Below the pieces are notes generated by a model. That model was not told where the DNA came from. It worked only from the letters and a program-made list of their open reading frames with translations, and did no database searches. The position numbers and the translations under genes are program-made. This document shows positions 1-8,600 of a DNA stretch of 15,296 nt, piece by piece (the first letter of the stretch is position 1; each line of letters opens with the position of its first letter). Where the stretch lies: NCBI GenBank assembly GCA_015501075.1, contig JADNYJ010000712.1, forward strand, positions 1-15,296. Direction: 5' to 3'. The stretch is from Gymnopilus junonius. Lineage: Eukaryota; Basidiomycota; Agaricomycetes; Agaricales; Galerinaceae.

Positions 1-993
1 ATCCCACAGGAGTGTCGAAAGCAGGCAGCATCCGGTCTGCAAGGTCAATAGCCTTGTCGAGGTAAAGCGGGTCATTGTCGGATAGGTGGTACGCCGAGAG
101 GAGACCTCCTAGCACACGAATTGTGGTCTACGCCGAGTACAACATGAGTGTTGAAATATCAAAGACAGAGGATAACAAAAACGCACCTCGAAGGTACTAA
201 ACTTAGCGTCGCGGTCGAAGGATAGCTCATCCTCTACCCACTTCCGTGCACGAACATATTCATCACCAAGTCCATGATTTGGAGAATCGAGCACGTCCAC
301 GACCATGTATCCGATTCCTCCTGCTTCTGTGAGATTAGACCCATTCTTGCTGAGAGGGTGGTATTCGTCGTCACCCATGGCATTCTTTTCTGGAATTCAA
401 AGTAATATAATCCGTCAGGTTGGGATGTCTATCTTCCAGCGACAAAAGAGATGTACCGTAGGCGTGCCATGAGTGCTGTGAAGCTTCGTCAGGCGAAGGA
501 CCTGCGTAAATGGGATTCACCTTACTCACCTTGAATGCCAACACTACAGCGTCGCGCTTGGTGGCGTCGGCTGGTAAATATGTTAATACTGGTTGGCGAG
601 CTGCCGGAGCTGCATCGTAGTGTTCTGAAAATCCGATCCAGTCGTCTATAAAATTGATAAATATTGAAGGGTTCTACGAATGCAAAGTCAGTCGTAGCCA
701 AAGTCTAGAAAGGGCTCGGGGTTCACTAGATAAAGATAGATCCCAACAGCGAAGAGAACAGGTATCCAAACGAATGTCGTTAATAAAGACGAGGCAGAAT
801 CGACATCGCCCGCTGTCGCGCCCTACGTTCAGAAAAGCACAAGAATAGACCTGCTGTGAGCACTCAGATCCATCTTCCAAAGTCCAAATTTACATACCTG
901 ATCCTTGGTCTGTTTCGAGACCTCCTGGGTCTTTTTGTGAGAATCCGAGTCTTTTCTAGGTTTCTTGCGTGCGCGAGTGTCGATGGAAACCAT
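1..993 (-). CDS. GH47 class I alpha-1,2-mannosidase, N-terminal part, partial at window edge, possibly decaying
   Basis: GH47 enzymes trim alpha-1,2-linked mannose from N-glycans in the ER or Golgi, usually as type II membrane proteins. The ATG at 993 opens a basic cytosolic tail (about 32 residues); exon 2 carries a hydrophobic anchor ([16 protein letters not shown]). Family sequence follows: [72 protein letters not shown]. Exons I assign: 993-898, 822 to about 699, 645-530, 475-457 (19 nt), 389-187 and 127-1. Introns are 897-823, 529-476, 456-390 and 186-128, all GT-AG and in phase. The exon 2/3 junction is unresolved: frame continuity needs a GC-AG intron at 698-646, because an in-frame TGA (690-688) precedes the only in-phase GT. 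Near 270-285 the usual DTMQIMGL-like stretch reads DSPNHGL. An in-frame ATG at 1011 is an alternative start. The catalytic C-terminal part lies outside the window. Confidence 0.9.
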
Positions 994-1219
994 AATTAAT
1001 GGTGGACACACCGGGAGTTTACATATTTAAAGGGACTTTAAATTTGTTTCAAAAATCATATTAAGAATTTCAAATATGAAATATCTGAGAATGTATTTCG
1101 GCACATCAAATGCCAGAAAACATGTAGAAAATCATGATATTTTTAAATATTTTGTATCCTGTAAAGATTCTGAAATATTAAATGCTGAATCATATTTAAG
1201 GTCACTTTGAATGAAATTC

Positions 1220-1270
1220 TACATTTCAAATACTATTTTGTTAGCTCAACATTTGAGTATTTGAAATGTA
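1220..1270. repeat. 15-bp perfect inverted repeat
   Basis: TACATTTCAAATACT at 1220-1234 is the exact reverse complement of AGTATTTGAAATGTA at 1256-1270, with 21 nt between. It lies in AT-rich spacer, so it may be a chance or low-complexity palindrome or a relic of a small element. I see no flanking target-site duplication. Confidence 0.7.
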
Positions 1271-1406
1271 AAAATTTTCTGCATGACCAAAAGGATTTGA
1301 TATGCTAGAGAACCTGCAAGATTTCCACTTATATGAAATGCTTGATAAAATTTTCAAGAAACTGGCATCATTTGAAAGATTTTAAATCTAAAAAAATCTG
1401 CAGTAG

Positions 1407-1462
1407 TTGCCCATTCATTGCCCCGCTCACTGCCCGCTCACTGCCTGCTCATTGCCCACTTA
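1407..1462. repeat. Degenerate 11-12 bp tandem repeat, five units
   Basis: Five consecutive units of the form YTGCCCGCTCA run at 1407-1417, 1418-1429, 1430-1440, 1441-1451 and 1452-1462. The third and fourth units differ by one base. The block is GC-richer than the AT-rich DNA around it and resembles a minisatellite. I see no gene or promoter feature tied to it. Confidence 0.8.
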
Positions 1463-1616
1463 ATAGCTACTTGTCGACCACTGAGAATTCAATATAAGAT
1501 CAAGAAAAAGTATATTATACATGGAAAATGCCTAATGAGTAAGTGAATATGCGAAGTGGTGAATGAAGGTAGGAAAGAGTAGCATTATTCATTCGAGTCA
1601 TAAGTATAGGGATTTC

Positions 1617-4396
1617 CTACTCATCCCTGAGTGCACGTCGCCATTCTGTCCCACTAAGAGGTTGTGCTTCACCAGAGAGTATGAGGTTACGTCTCTTGGT
1701 AAACCATTTCTCACATTCCTCAGTCCAAAATCAACACTAAGTCCACCAACATCCCAAGAGTTTGCCCTAGGGTACCAGGATTTAGTAGAAGTTTGATCTA
1801 TTATGAATGAATATCAAATACAACTTGTGTATAAAGGTAGATTATACGTACCACCTTTCCCCGTGTCCACCAGGTAAGTACCAGAAATGAGATCCAAAAT
1901 CTCCTCTGAAAGGATGTCATCAACCATGGCCCCAGATTCACCTGTAAAGACACCTTGGTTCCCATCAAGTGCATCTTGAGATGGTCCTGCAAAGACAACT
2001 GAATCTGGCAATGTCTCCCTTGCTAACCGAGCAATAATCCCCCCATAGCATAAGGCACGGCGACCTTCAGGTCTAGCAACAAGAAGAGCATCACGGGCTG
2101 CCTCATAGCTAGCATAGTCAGCAAGGTCAAAAACATAAGTTGACCCACGGTGACCAAGGAGAGGAGGTATAGTTTGTTTTCGAAGAAGGTGCACGGAAGG
2201 ACATGTGAGTCGGTAAAGAAAATGGGGCAAGGGTACGAAATGGGATACCATGTTCGATAAGAAATTCCACAGCATCAATTTCAGATGGACCCAAACCACG
2301 ACGAATACATTCCAGAGCTAGCATTGGGGAGAGCGCAATGTACCATAATCCTGCTGTGTGTTGTCGGGGACGCAAGAGGAACATCGTGAATGCTCCAAAT
2401 TGGGCTGACCTCAATTCTGAAGGGGGTATCATCGAGGTACTTCAAAGCATCACTGTTCTCTGGACTGAGGTCCCAGTACTTTCCAGGGACATCACGTAAT
2501 GGATGCCTTTCAGCATTCTCAAGAGCGAATAAGAAATCGGCAATTGCAGGCTGTTTGTTTTCTGAACCAAAAAGTCCTTGTCCACCGACTGAGTGACATG
2601 CCTTGGACCAATTTGCTGCGTATGAATTTATGATATGAGGATGGGATGTTGGTAGGGCCCAGTGTAGGGATTCTCATCCAGCTTGTAACCGAACCGGTAG
2701 TACATGTAGTCAGCAAATGTGTCCTGGTCAGGGATAGACTGAACAGTTGATGCCAGGGGAATCCAAGCGAGGATATCTTTCCTTGAAGCAGCAAACAAAA
2801 TCAAGGCTGCTATCGTCGTCAAATTGGGCAATGTCCTCAGTGGGCGATGTTGCCCGGAAAGCTGATTTCGAAAGTGGGCCAGACATAAATGCCAGAGAAC
2901 GACTCTCATCAACAGCCATGTCAACATCAAGTGACAGGGGCAATGAAGAAATTGGATGCTTATTAATAATGATGTGAGAATGACCAGCAGCAACTTGAGT
3001 GTTCGATCCTGAGGGCAGTGACAACAGAGGAGCATTTGAAGGAGAACAGTTGGTGGTGTCCTCATACTCGTCTTCTGATTCTGGTTCAGGTTGGTCACTT
3101 TTGAATGTGTCTTCGCCTTCCTCAGGGTCGAAGCTCCACTCTGAGCAGCAGTCCCACTGATTTGAAAATGAGTCGTAGAATTTTTCATCATTTGGTATTT
3201 TCCCCCAGTCCTGCTCTACTGCTCCGCGTGTCATCACCTTTCTGATACGTATATCCGAATCATCGATCTTCTCCCAGACGAAAACAGTGGGTCCTCGTTT
3301 TCCTGGAGTGGGCTTACTTGCCTGCTTCCTTGCTCTCTCCAGGCGCTTAGTCCTTGCGGCATGAGTCTCATGCTTTCTCTTGTGTGCGCGGTCCTCTTTG
3401 CGCCGTTGAAAATAGGCACGCATTGTTTCTCCTGGCTGCTGGCCACTGTTAGACTGAACGGGAGGGAAAGGAGATCGAGATTGCGAGGAATTCGTGAGCT
3501 GGTGATGTGAATGTGATGTGAAGCTGGGCAAATTGCGGTGCTCAGAAAGTTTTGGAACAAACGATCGAGCCCACAATGGAGTGACATTATTGAATGGAGG
3601 CTGTCCCCAATAAAGCCACAGAGGAATCGCAGATTCAAGCATGGGTGGTACCAATGAGACCCATGCACAGGATGCCATATCGACAATACACCCCAACCTG
3701 CCAATCCAGGGATTTAAGAATGGCTCAATGCATTTGACCCATTCTGGGTGGACATGAATTCCGGCAGCATTGAAAATATCGTCCAAGGGCCGAGGCTGTC
3801 GACGTGAGGGATCAACCCTGCAGAGATCGACAAGAAAAACCAAATAGCTCATGAAAGTCACGAAGCCATCGATGGATTGTCTGATCGCTATATGGGCAGC
3901 TGCCTGGCTCTGATGGACTGTGAAATATCCGTAAGACCCAGGCTTCTTGGGTTCAGTCCAAAGGTCCTGGTACTGAGGCGATGAATTCAGTAGGTATCTG
4001 GACAAGTAGTTGGCGGCACGGCGGGTAGTCTGCTCAAAATTCTTCCATGTTTTCTGCACTTCACGAGGAAGGTGCCACCCATTTTTTATCATGTACAATG
4101 TCCATATGTTCTACAGGGGTGGAAAACCATGCCTTGAAAGGGCCAACGAATGGAGTGGAGGGGATATATGCAAGATAAGGGCGTAGGTTTAGTGACCAAC
4201 GATAGTTCCGAAGTTCCGAAGGACCAGTCGGAATTTGAGCCGGATGGAGTTCTGGGGGTTGATGCGCAGAATTAGGAGATACGAAATAGCGGTCGCCGTC
4301 GCGGAATTGTGTGGGCTGTGACAAGAAAGCTGTGAGCAGGCAAAATGTCAGTACTGTTGAAACAGAAAAACCTGCGAGGTATTAATACATACCCAT
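1617..4396 (-). pseudogene. Decayed gene of an Agaricomycete-specific 'LWLYWG' protein family, function unknown
   Basis: Coding begins at ATGG (4396-4393), is cut by a 63-nt GT-AG intron (4392-4330) in the second codon, and resumes as AFLSQPTQF. The longest intact stretch (4098-2728) holds GWHLPREVQKTW, WVKCIEPFLNPWIGRLGCIVD, LWLYWG, GKRGPTVFVW and YDSFSNQWDCCSEW. Continuation is legible in changing frames: DYMYYRFGYKLDENPY (near 2700), KYWDLSPENSDAL (near 2470), LWYIALSPMLALECIRRG (near 2330), STYVFDLADYASYEAARDAL (near 2110), GDQTSTKSWYPRANSW after a 54-nt intron (1851-1798), and WTEECEKWFTKRR before the stop at 1617-1619. The order matches a large family of predicted Agaricomycete proteins I recall, with no known activity. 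Frame changes lie near 4085 (A run on the coding strand, 4082-4087), 2775-2830, 2630-2650, 2385-2400, 2165-2185 and 1727-1730. A single product is not encoded. Confidence 0.82.
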
Positions 4397-4905
4397 GAAT
4401 AGGAAGAAGGAATGTGCTTCAAGAGCGATTCAAGAGGGATACTTGGGAAGAGCAGCTTTGCCGTTTGAAAACTTGCAAAGTACACGATGAATCGAGGTTC
4501 GAGAATGAGCTTTGCCGTTTGAAAAACTTGCAAAGCTCAAGGATTGCAAAGTGCAGGATGGATTGAGAACGAGCTTTGCCGTTTGAAAAACTTGCAAAGC
4601 TCTCGGATACCTATAGTAATGAATGGTGAAAAAATCTGGAAGACATTAGTTTTCAACGCCGAAGACAAACTGAAGAGGAATGTTTTGATAATACTCACCT
4701 AGTAGAAAGACCGAATTTGCTGATTTCGGGGGATGAAACCACTCAAGATTGCTTGGGCGAAGAAAAAGATATATTGTGGCAGATGTCGATAAGAGGTGGG
4801 GCGAGGGTAAGATGTTTGATATTTGCTGATGGCGATGGGTGGGCGATGAACTTGGCGATGACGATGAAAGGTGATAGGCGTTGTTTGTTTGTGATGAGTG
4901 ACTAG
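4393..4905 (-). promoter_or_regulatory. Predicted 5' leader of the LWLYWG-family gene, with a spliced UTR intron
   Basis: On the minus strand a donor GTGAGT at 4698-4693, a CTAAT branch motif and a CAG acceptor at 4636 define a 63-nt intron. The next exon, 4635-4393, ends in ATGG directly before the next donor. That exon has no ATG before the one at 4396, and the preceding exon sequence (about 4905-4699) also has none. This is what a 5' untranslated leader should look like. The leader contains the stem-loop repeats at 4454-4602. The transcription start is not determined. Confidence 0.6.
4454..4602 (-). repeat. Three tandem stem-loop repeats (GAGCTTTGC...GCAAAGCTC)
   Basis: Three copies lie at about 4454-4481, 4507-4538 and 4571-4602, spaced 54 and 64 bp. 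Copies 2 and 3 are identical over 32 bp: 9-bp arms GAGCTTTGC and GCAAAGCTC perfectly paired around a 14-nt loop. Inside the loop GTTT and AAAC on the minus strand can pair across TTC. Copy 1 has a slightly shorter loop and weaker outer pairing. Spacers between copies are also related (ATCGAGGTTCGAGAA against ATTGAGAAC). On the inferred transcript the hairpins sit roughly 58-206 nt before the start codon. Confidence 0.85.
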
Positions 4906-5112
4906 TGAGTGAGTGACCCATTGACAAGATTCGGACCGGATTCCTATGCTCTCCCTTCACTTCCGACTCCCTTCACTCTATCCTCCCTCTTCAAGGTCTC
5001 GGACGCCTACGACGAGTTCCTGCGGTTTTCTGATGGGATATCACGACGATAAGAAGGTATTTTTTCTTCTTTTATCGCGATGCGATATATTTCGCTAATC
5101 ACTTACCTTCAG
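4906..5112. other. Spacer between divergent decayed genes, with an intron-like segment
   Basis: This stretch separates the minus-strand leader from the plus-strand Hsp70 remnant. Positions 5057-5112 look like a 56-nt GT-AG intron (donor GTATTT, CTAAT branch, CAG acceptor) entering the first Hsp70-like exon. The sequence before it, 4995-5056, reads FKVSDAYDEFLRFSDG in one frame. I do not recognise this, and it is not Hsp70. Confidence 0.4.
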
Positions 5113-5214
5113 GTTCATAGTCCTCCACAAGACAAAGGAAACCGCTGAGGCTTGTCTCGATACCATCGTCAACACCGCCGTCGTCACTGTCCCGCCCTAC
5201 TTCAACGACTCCAG
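5113..5214 (+). pseudogene. Hsp70 remnant, 5' piece (ATPase domain)
   Basis: This exon piece reads KETAEACLDTIVNTAVVTVP followed by PYFNDS. It is the hallmark segment of the cytosolic Hsp70 nucleotide-binding domain, roughly residues 125-150 of the family, where intact proteins read close to NNAVVTVPAYFNDSQ. Homology stops at the final Ser codon and unrelated sequence begins. The first 120 or so residues, including the N-terminal phosphate-binding loop, are absent. An intron-like sequence precedes the piece, so the copy came from genomic DNA and not from a spliced mRNA. It cannot make a working chaperone. Confidence 0.88.
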
Positions 5215-6264
5215 CTATTTTTTCTGCCCTTGTACGTCAAGCACTCGCTTGAACATTTGAGCGGTGAAGGATTTACGCTGATCTTGTCCTTTGTTCAGGA
5301 GCGATGCTCAATCATCCAGCCAGGGAAGCTTCGCCTTCGCCTTCTCTTCGTGAAAGGCCTCGAGCTTTGAAGGCACAATCCATGCCAATGGTCCCATCAG
5401 CGGCCTCCTTTCCCGTCCAGCCGACAGTGCAGACTCAACAACAACCGAGTCCGACTATACCCAACATCGGTGTAAGGCGGTCAGCACCTCCCGGCCAAGT
5501 CACCAGGCTTCTACCTACACCTCCACATCCAAATCCAGCGAGCTATCCAGACGATCGCCGCCTGTCTCCTCCACCAGGTCCACAGCAGCCTCACAGTCAG
5601 TCCAACGTCAATTCACATTATGCACAACCTCCACTCCGCGCCCCCACCGCTGGGCATCCTAACAAATTCCAAGAATTGGAGTCGCAGATGACTCAGGAGT
5701 TCTTTGCCGACATCGATCGTGCCGCTGAACAGCAGCAAGCTCAGTATCAGTCGAATCAACAGCCCCATTCTTATCCACTCCCTGCTCGTTCTGAGTCTCC
5801 AATACCAAGCAAGGCTCCCGCTGTCAATAGAGCCCGAGCTTCTGGCGAGAGATCCAGTTCTCTGAATCCCGAGAATGCGCAACGAGGCCGACGCGAGCAG
5901 TTGGTAGCTCGGGAAAGCCCAAAGACTCAAAGCCGTCAGCCCGCCTCTCCGATCGTCCAATCAATCCCTCAAGGCCAGTCGCATTCACCAGCACGGCGCA
6001 TGTCTCCGATTCAACACTCTCCCCTTGTGATGGCAGAACCCCATCCAGCCAGCTATCTTGCCCAGTACAATGCTCGCGAGGCTGCAGCTGCTCCCCCCCT
6101 GCGCCGGGTCCTAATCAATCGCTGCTCACGCCCCAGATCGTTCTCTCCCCTTCCAAGAGGAGGACGAGGTTGGCTCCAAAAATGGCAATGGTGTCAGTGG
6201 CGGCAACACTTAGCAAATGAAAGAAGGGATCGCCGAAGAAGCATTTCATCCCTCATCGCCCACT
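5215..6264 (+). pseudogene. Pro/Gln/Ser-rich coding fragment inserted in the Hsp70 remnant
   Basis: About 1.05 kb of sequence unrelated to Hsp70 lies between its two halves. A GT-AG intron-like segment starts at GTACGT (5230-5235), has a CTGAT branch and ends with CAG just before GAGCGATG near 5304. An open frame then runs from 5304 with a composition rich in Pro, Ser and Gln, and one more ordered patch (KFQELESQMTQEFFADIDRA). After a run of seven C (6093-6099) the open frame turns into Arg/Trp-rich sequence. The alternative frame reads a more natural GPNQSLLTPQIVLSPSKRR, so the run probably carries a frameshift. I do not recognise the parent gene. It looks like an exon-plus-intron piece of a regulatory or scaffold protein. 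Confidence 0.65.
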
Positions 6265-7512
6265 CTTCAACGTCCTCCGTATCATCAACGAGCCTACCTT
6301 CACTGCCATCGCCTACGGTCTCAACTCTCTCCTCTAACCCTCGTGCCGTTCGTCATGTCTGCACCAAGCGTGCCATGTACCCTTTCTTCCGCCACCCAGA
6401 CCTCAAGTGAAATCGACTCTCTCTTCCAGGGTGTCGACTTCAACACTCCCTCACCCGTGTTTGTTTCGAAGAGCTTTGCCAGAATCTCTTCCGCAGCACT
6501 CTCGAGGCCGTTGAGGAGGTCCTCCGTAACTTCAAGACCAACAAGGGTGATTGTCTTGGTCGGCGGTTCCACTCGTATCCCCCTTATCATCAAGCTCATC
6601 TTCGATTTCCTCAACGGCAAGGAGCCCAACAAAAGCATCAACCCAGATGAGGCCGTCGCTACGGTGCTGCTGTCCAGGCTGCTGTTCTCTCTGATGGCAC
6701 CTCCGAGAAGACCCAGCGCCTGCTCCTCCTCGATGTTGCTCCTCTTTCCCTCGGTATCGAGACTGCGGGCTGTCATGACTCCTCTCATCAAGCGTAATAC
6801 TACCGTCCCCACCAAGAAGTCTGAGATTTTCTCCACCTACTCCGACAACCAATCCGGTATCCTTATCCAAGTCTACGAGGGCGAGCGTGCTCACACAAAG
6901 GACAACAACCTGCTCGGCAAGTTCGAGCTGTCCGTTATTCCTCCCGCTCCTTGTGGTGTTCCTCAAATCGAGGTCACCTTTGATATTGACGCCAACGGTA
7001 TCTTGAACGTCTCTGCATCCGACAACACTACGGGCAAGTCCAACCGCATTACCATGATTAAAGACAAGGGCTCGTCTCTTGAAAGAGGAGATTGAGCATA
7101 TGGTTGAGGAGACCGAGAAATACAAGAGTACATTACGTCTCTTATTGTCACCTTTGGAATAACAAGCTGAATCTTTTTTTTAGCCGAGGACGAAGCCGCT
7201 GCGGCGAGAATCACTGCCAAGAATGCTTTGGAGTCGTATGCCTACAACCTCCGCAACTCGTTGACCGACGAGAAGCTTGCAGGCAAAGTCGAACCCGCCG
7301 ACAAGTCCAAGTTCGAGTCTCACATCAACGAGACCATCTCCTGGTTCGACAACTCACAGCTCGGGGCGGTCGCTAGGTATGTTTCCTCCTTACCTTTGTC
7401 ATAATCTGTCCTTACTGATTCGCTTTTTTCTCTAGCCCCATCATGCAAACTCTGCGGTGCTGCGCGGCCGGTGCTCCAGGCGGTTTCCTCGGCGGTGCTC
7501 CCGGTGGTGCTC
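6265..7512 (+). pseudogene. Hsp70 remnant, 3' piece (ATPase end, substrate-binding domain, GAPGG tail)
   Basis: Hsp70 sequence resumes with [20 protein letters not shown], then jumps to SNPRAV. About 60 residues, including the GGGTFD region, are missing. It continues with [108 protein letters not shown] and finally GAPGGFLGGAPGGA, the cytosolic-type tail. Frames change several times (near 6325, 6365, 6448, 6535, 6660, 6770 and 7070). Two intron-like segments are retained, about 7128-7182 and 7378-7436. A block near the last intron (family EASKEEYEEKQKELE) is lost. It is a dead genomic copy of an SSA/Hsc70-like gene. Hsp70s fold and protect proteins in the cytosol. Confidence 0.93.
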
Positions 7513-7828
7513 GGTCAACTAAACCCTTCGCTCGCCTGGTTACACTTTACTTGTTTTCATGTTTCACTCATCGCATTCACGACTACGCCTCGCAATGTAA
7601 CGATGGCATAGATTCGACTACAATCATCATTTTCATTATTTCTTTACACCTTAGTACATAGCTCCTTGATGTTTTATAATAGTATAATATATCAAGAAAA
7701 AAATGCTGAAATATATTGGAAAATGAAGAGCAGGCTCAGGGCATCTGACTGTCATTTATTTGCAAGAGGGGCCGATGACAAATAGTCCCAACGGGGAGGA
7801 CTCTCATCTCCGTCTTCATCCCACTCAT
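7513..7828. other. Intergenic stretch after the Hsp70 remnant
   Basis: After the GAPGG-like tail the sequence becomes AT-rich (7600-7720) with no further Hsp70 homology. I see no gene. Open frames here are short and lack any family motif. The stem-loop array begins at its right end. Confidence 0.5.
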
Positions 7829-8410
7829 CCGCTCGGGTTCATGTAGATTGCTATTACTCATCCGAGCGGCAGCTTGTCCGCCTTCAGCCAACTCGCACCT
7901 CCCGCTTGGATTCGTGTGGATTTCTCCGACGAATCCAAGCAAAATCATATCGACCGTCGCCTTGGGTTCATCTACAGCCGCCCGTGACGCTGAATTCACC
8001 TGGATTGCTCGCCTTCAATCAAAGTCGCGTCTCCCACCACTTAGATTCGTGTGGATTGCTCCGACGAATCTAAGCAATGCCATTTCCCGTGTTTTTTGTT
8101 TCAAGCAGGATCGAATTCGCGTTTTGGCCTTTCGGGTGAACAAATTCTACTCGCCTTCAACAAAGTCGCGCCTCCTGCTTGGATTCGTGTGGATTGCTCC
8201 GACGAATTTGAGCAACGCTGTTTTCCTGATTTCTTCATCTCATTGAATTCACCTGGATTTCTCCGTTGAATTCGCATTCTGAAAATTCTTTGGCCTTTGG
8301 ATCGCGCCTACTGCTTGGATTCGTGTGGATTGCTCCGACGAATCTGAGCAACGCCGTTTTCCTGATTTCTTCATCTCATTGAATTCACCTGGATTTCTCC
8401 TTTGAATTCG
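7829..8410 (+). repeat. Array of stem-loops with conserved loop core, about 136-bp period
   Basis: Main units are at 7904-7940, 8040-8074, 8177-8213 and 8313-8349, spaced 135-138 bp. Each has arms GCTTGGATTCGT / ACGAATCCAAGC or variants around the 13-nt loop GTGGATTGCTCCG (T for G in the first). Arm changes preserve pairing. Unit 2 has a matched A/T swap. Units 3 and 4 use G-T and T-G pairs, which are G-U wobbles only if the plus strand is the RNA. A second hairpin type with arms GAATTCA / TGAATTC and a similar loop core (TGGATTTCTCC) lies at 8245-8273 and 8381-8409. A third (CCGCTCGG / CCGAGCGG around ATGTAGATTGCT) is at 7829-7869. The block 8214-8290 is nearly duplicated at 8350-8426. Confidence 0.88.
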
Positions 8411-8426
8411 TATTCTGAAAATTCTG

Positions 8427-8600
8427 TGGCCTTTGGATTATCTGGTTCATGGAGTATCGTTATTCTGTCTGCTTGATCCCTATGACTCCTTCGTAAGTAA
8501 TTTGAATAACTGTCACTATGTTGTTGAGTCTAATCGAAAGTTTCCTAGATATTTTTTATTGCGCCCTTGCCCTCCCAGCTATTACCATCGCAAGATTTGC
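8427..8600. other. 3' flank of the coiled-coil gene
   Basis: This stretch follows the stop codon (8601-8603) of the minus-strand gene and reaches the stem-loop array. It probably holds that gene's 3' untranslated region. No separate coding feature or clear polyadenylation motif was identified. Confidence 0.45.

Larger units (their letters stand above)
994..1616. other. AT-rich intergenic spacer
   Basis: No convincing coding region lies here. Positions 1020-1400 are strongly AT-rich, with scattered TTTCAAAT/ATTTGAAA motifs, one perfect inverted repeat and one short tandem repeat (separate entries). The left end should contain the promoter of the GH47 gene and the right end the 3' flank of the LWLYWG-family pseudogene. 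The open frame on the plus strand at 1563-1796 is antisense to that pseudogene's last exons and has no coding features of its own. Confidence 0.6.

Noticed and set aside
1563..1796. Plus-strand open frame of 77 codons
   Set aside because: It is antisense to the last exons of the LWLYWG-family pseudogene, whose minus-strand reading has recognisable motifs and a proper intron.
4646..4960. Minus-strand open frame of 104 codons
   Set aside because: It crosses a good intron donor, has Ser/His-rich sequence without motifs, and fits better as the untranslated leader of the LWLYWG-family gene.
6321..7220. Long minus-strand open frames opposite the Hsp70 remnant
   Set aside because: They are antisense shadows of GC-biased Hsp70 codons. 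The plus strand carries clear family motifs.
7848..8246. Open frame of 132 codons with repeated FVWIAPTNLSNA motifs
   Set aside because: The repeats are translations of the DNA stem-loop array. Conservation follows base pairing, and the frame has no start context or splice signals.
7829..8410. CRISPR-like array
   Set aside because: The organism is eukaryotic. The repeats are palindromic with about 100-bp related spacers and no cas genes are present.
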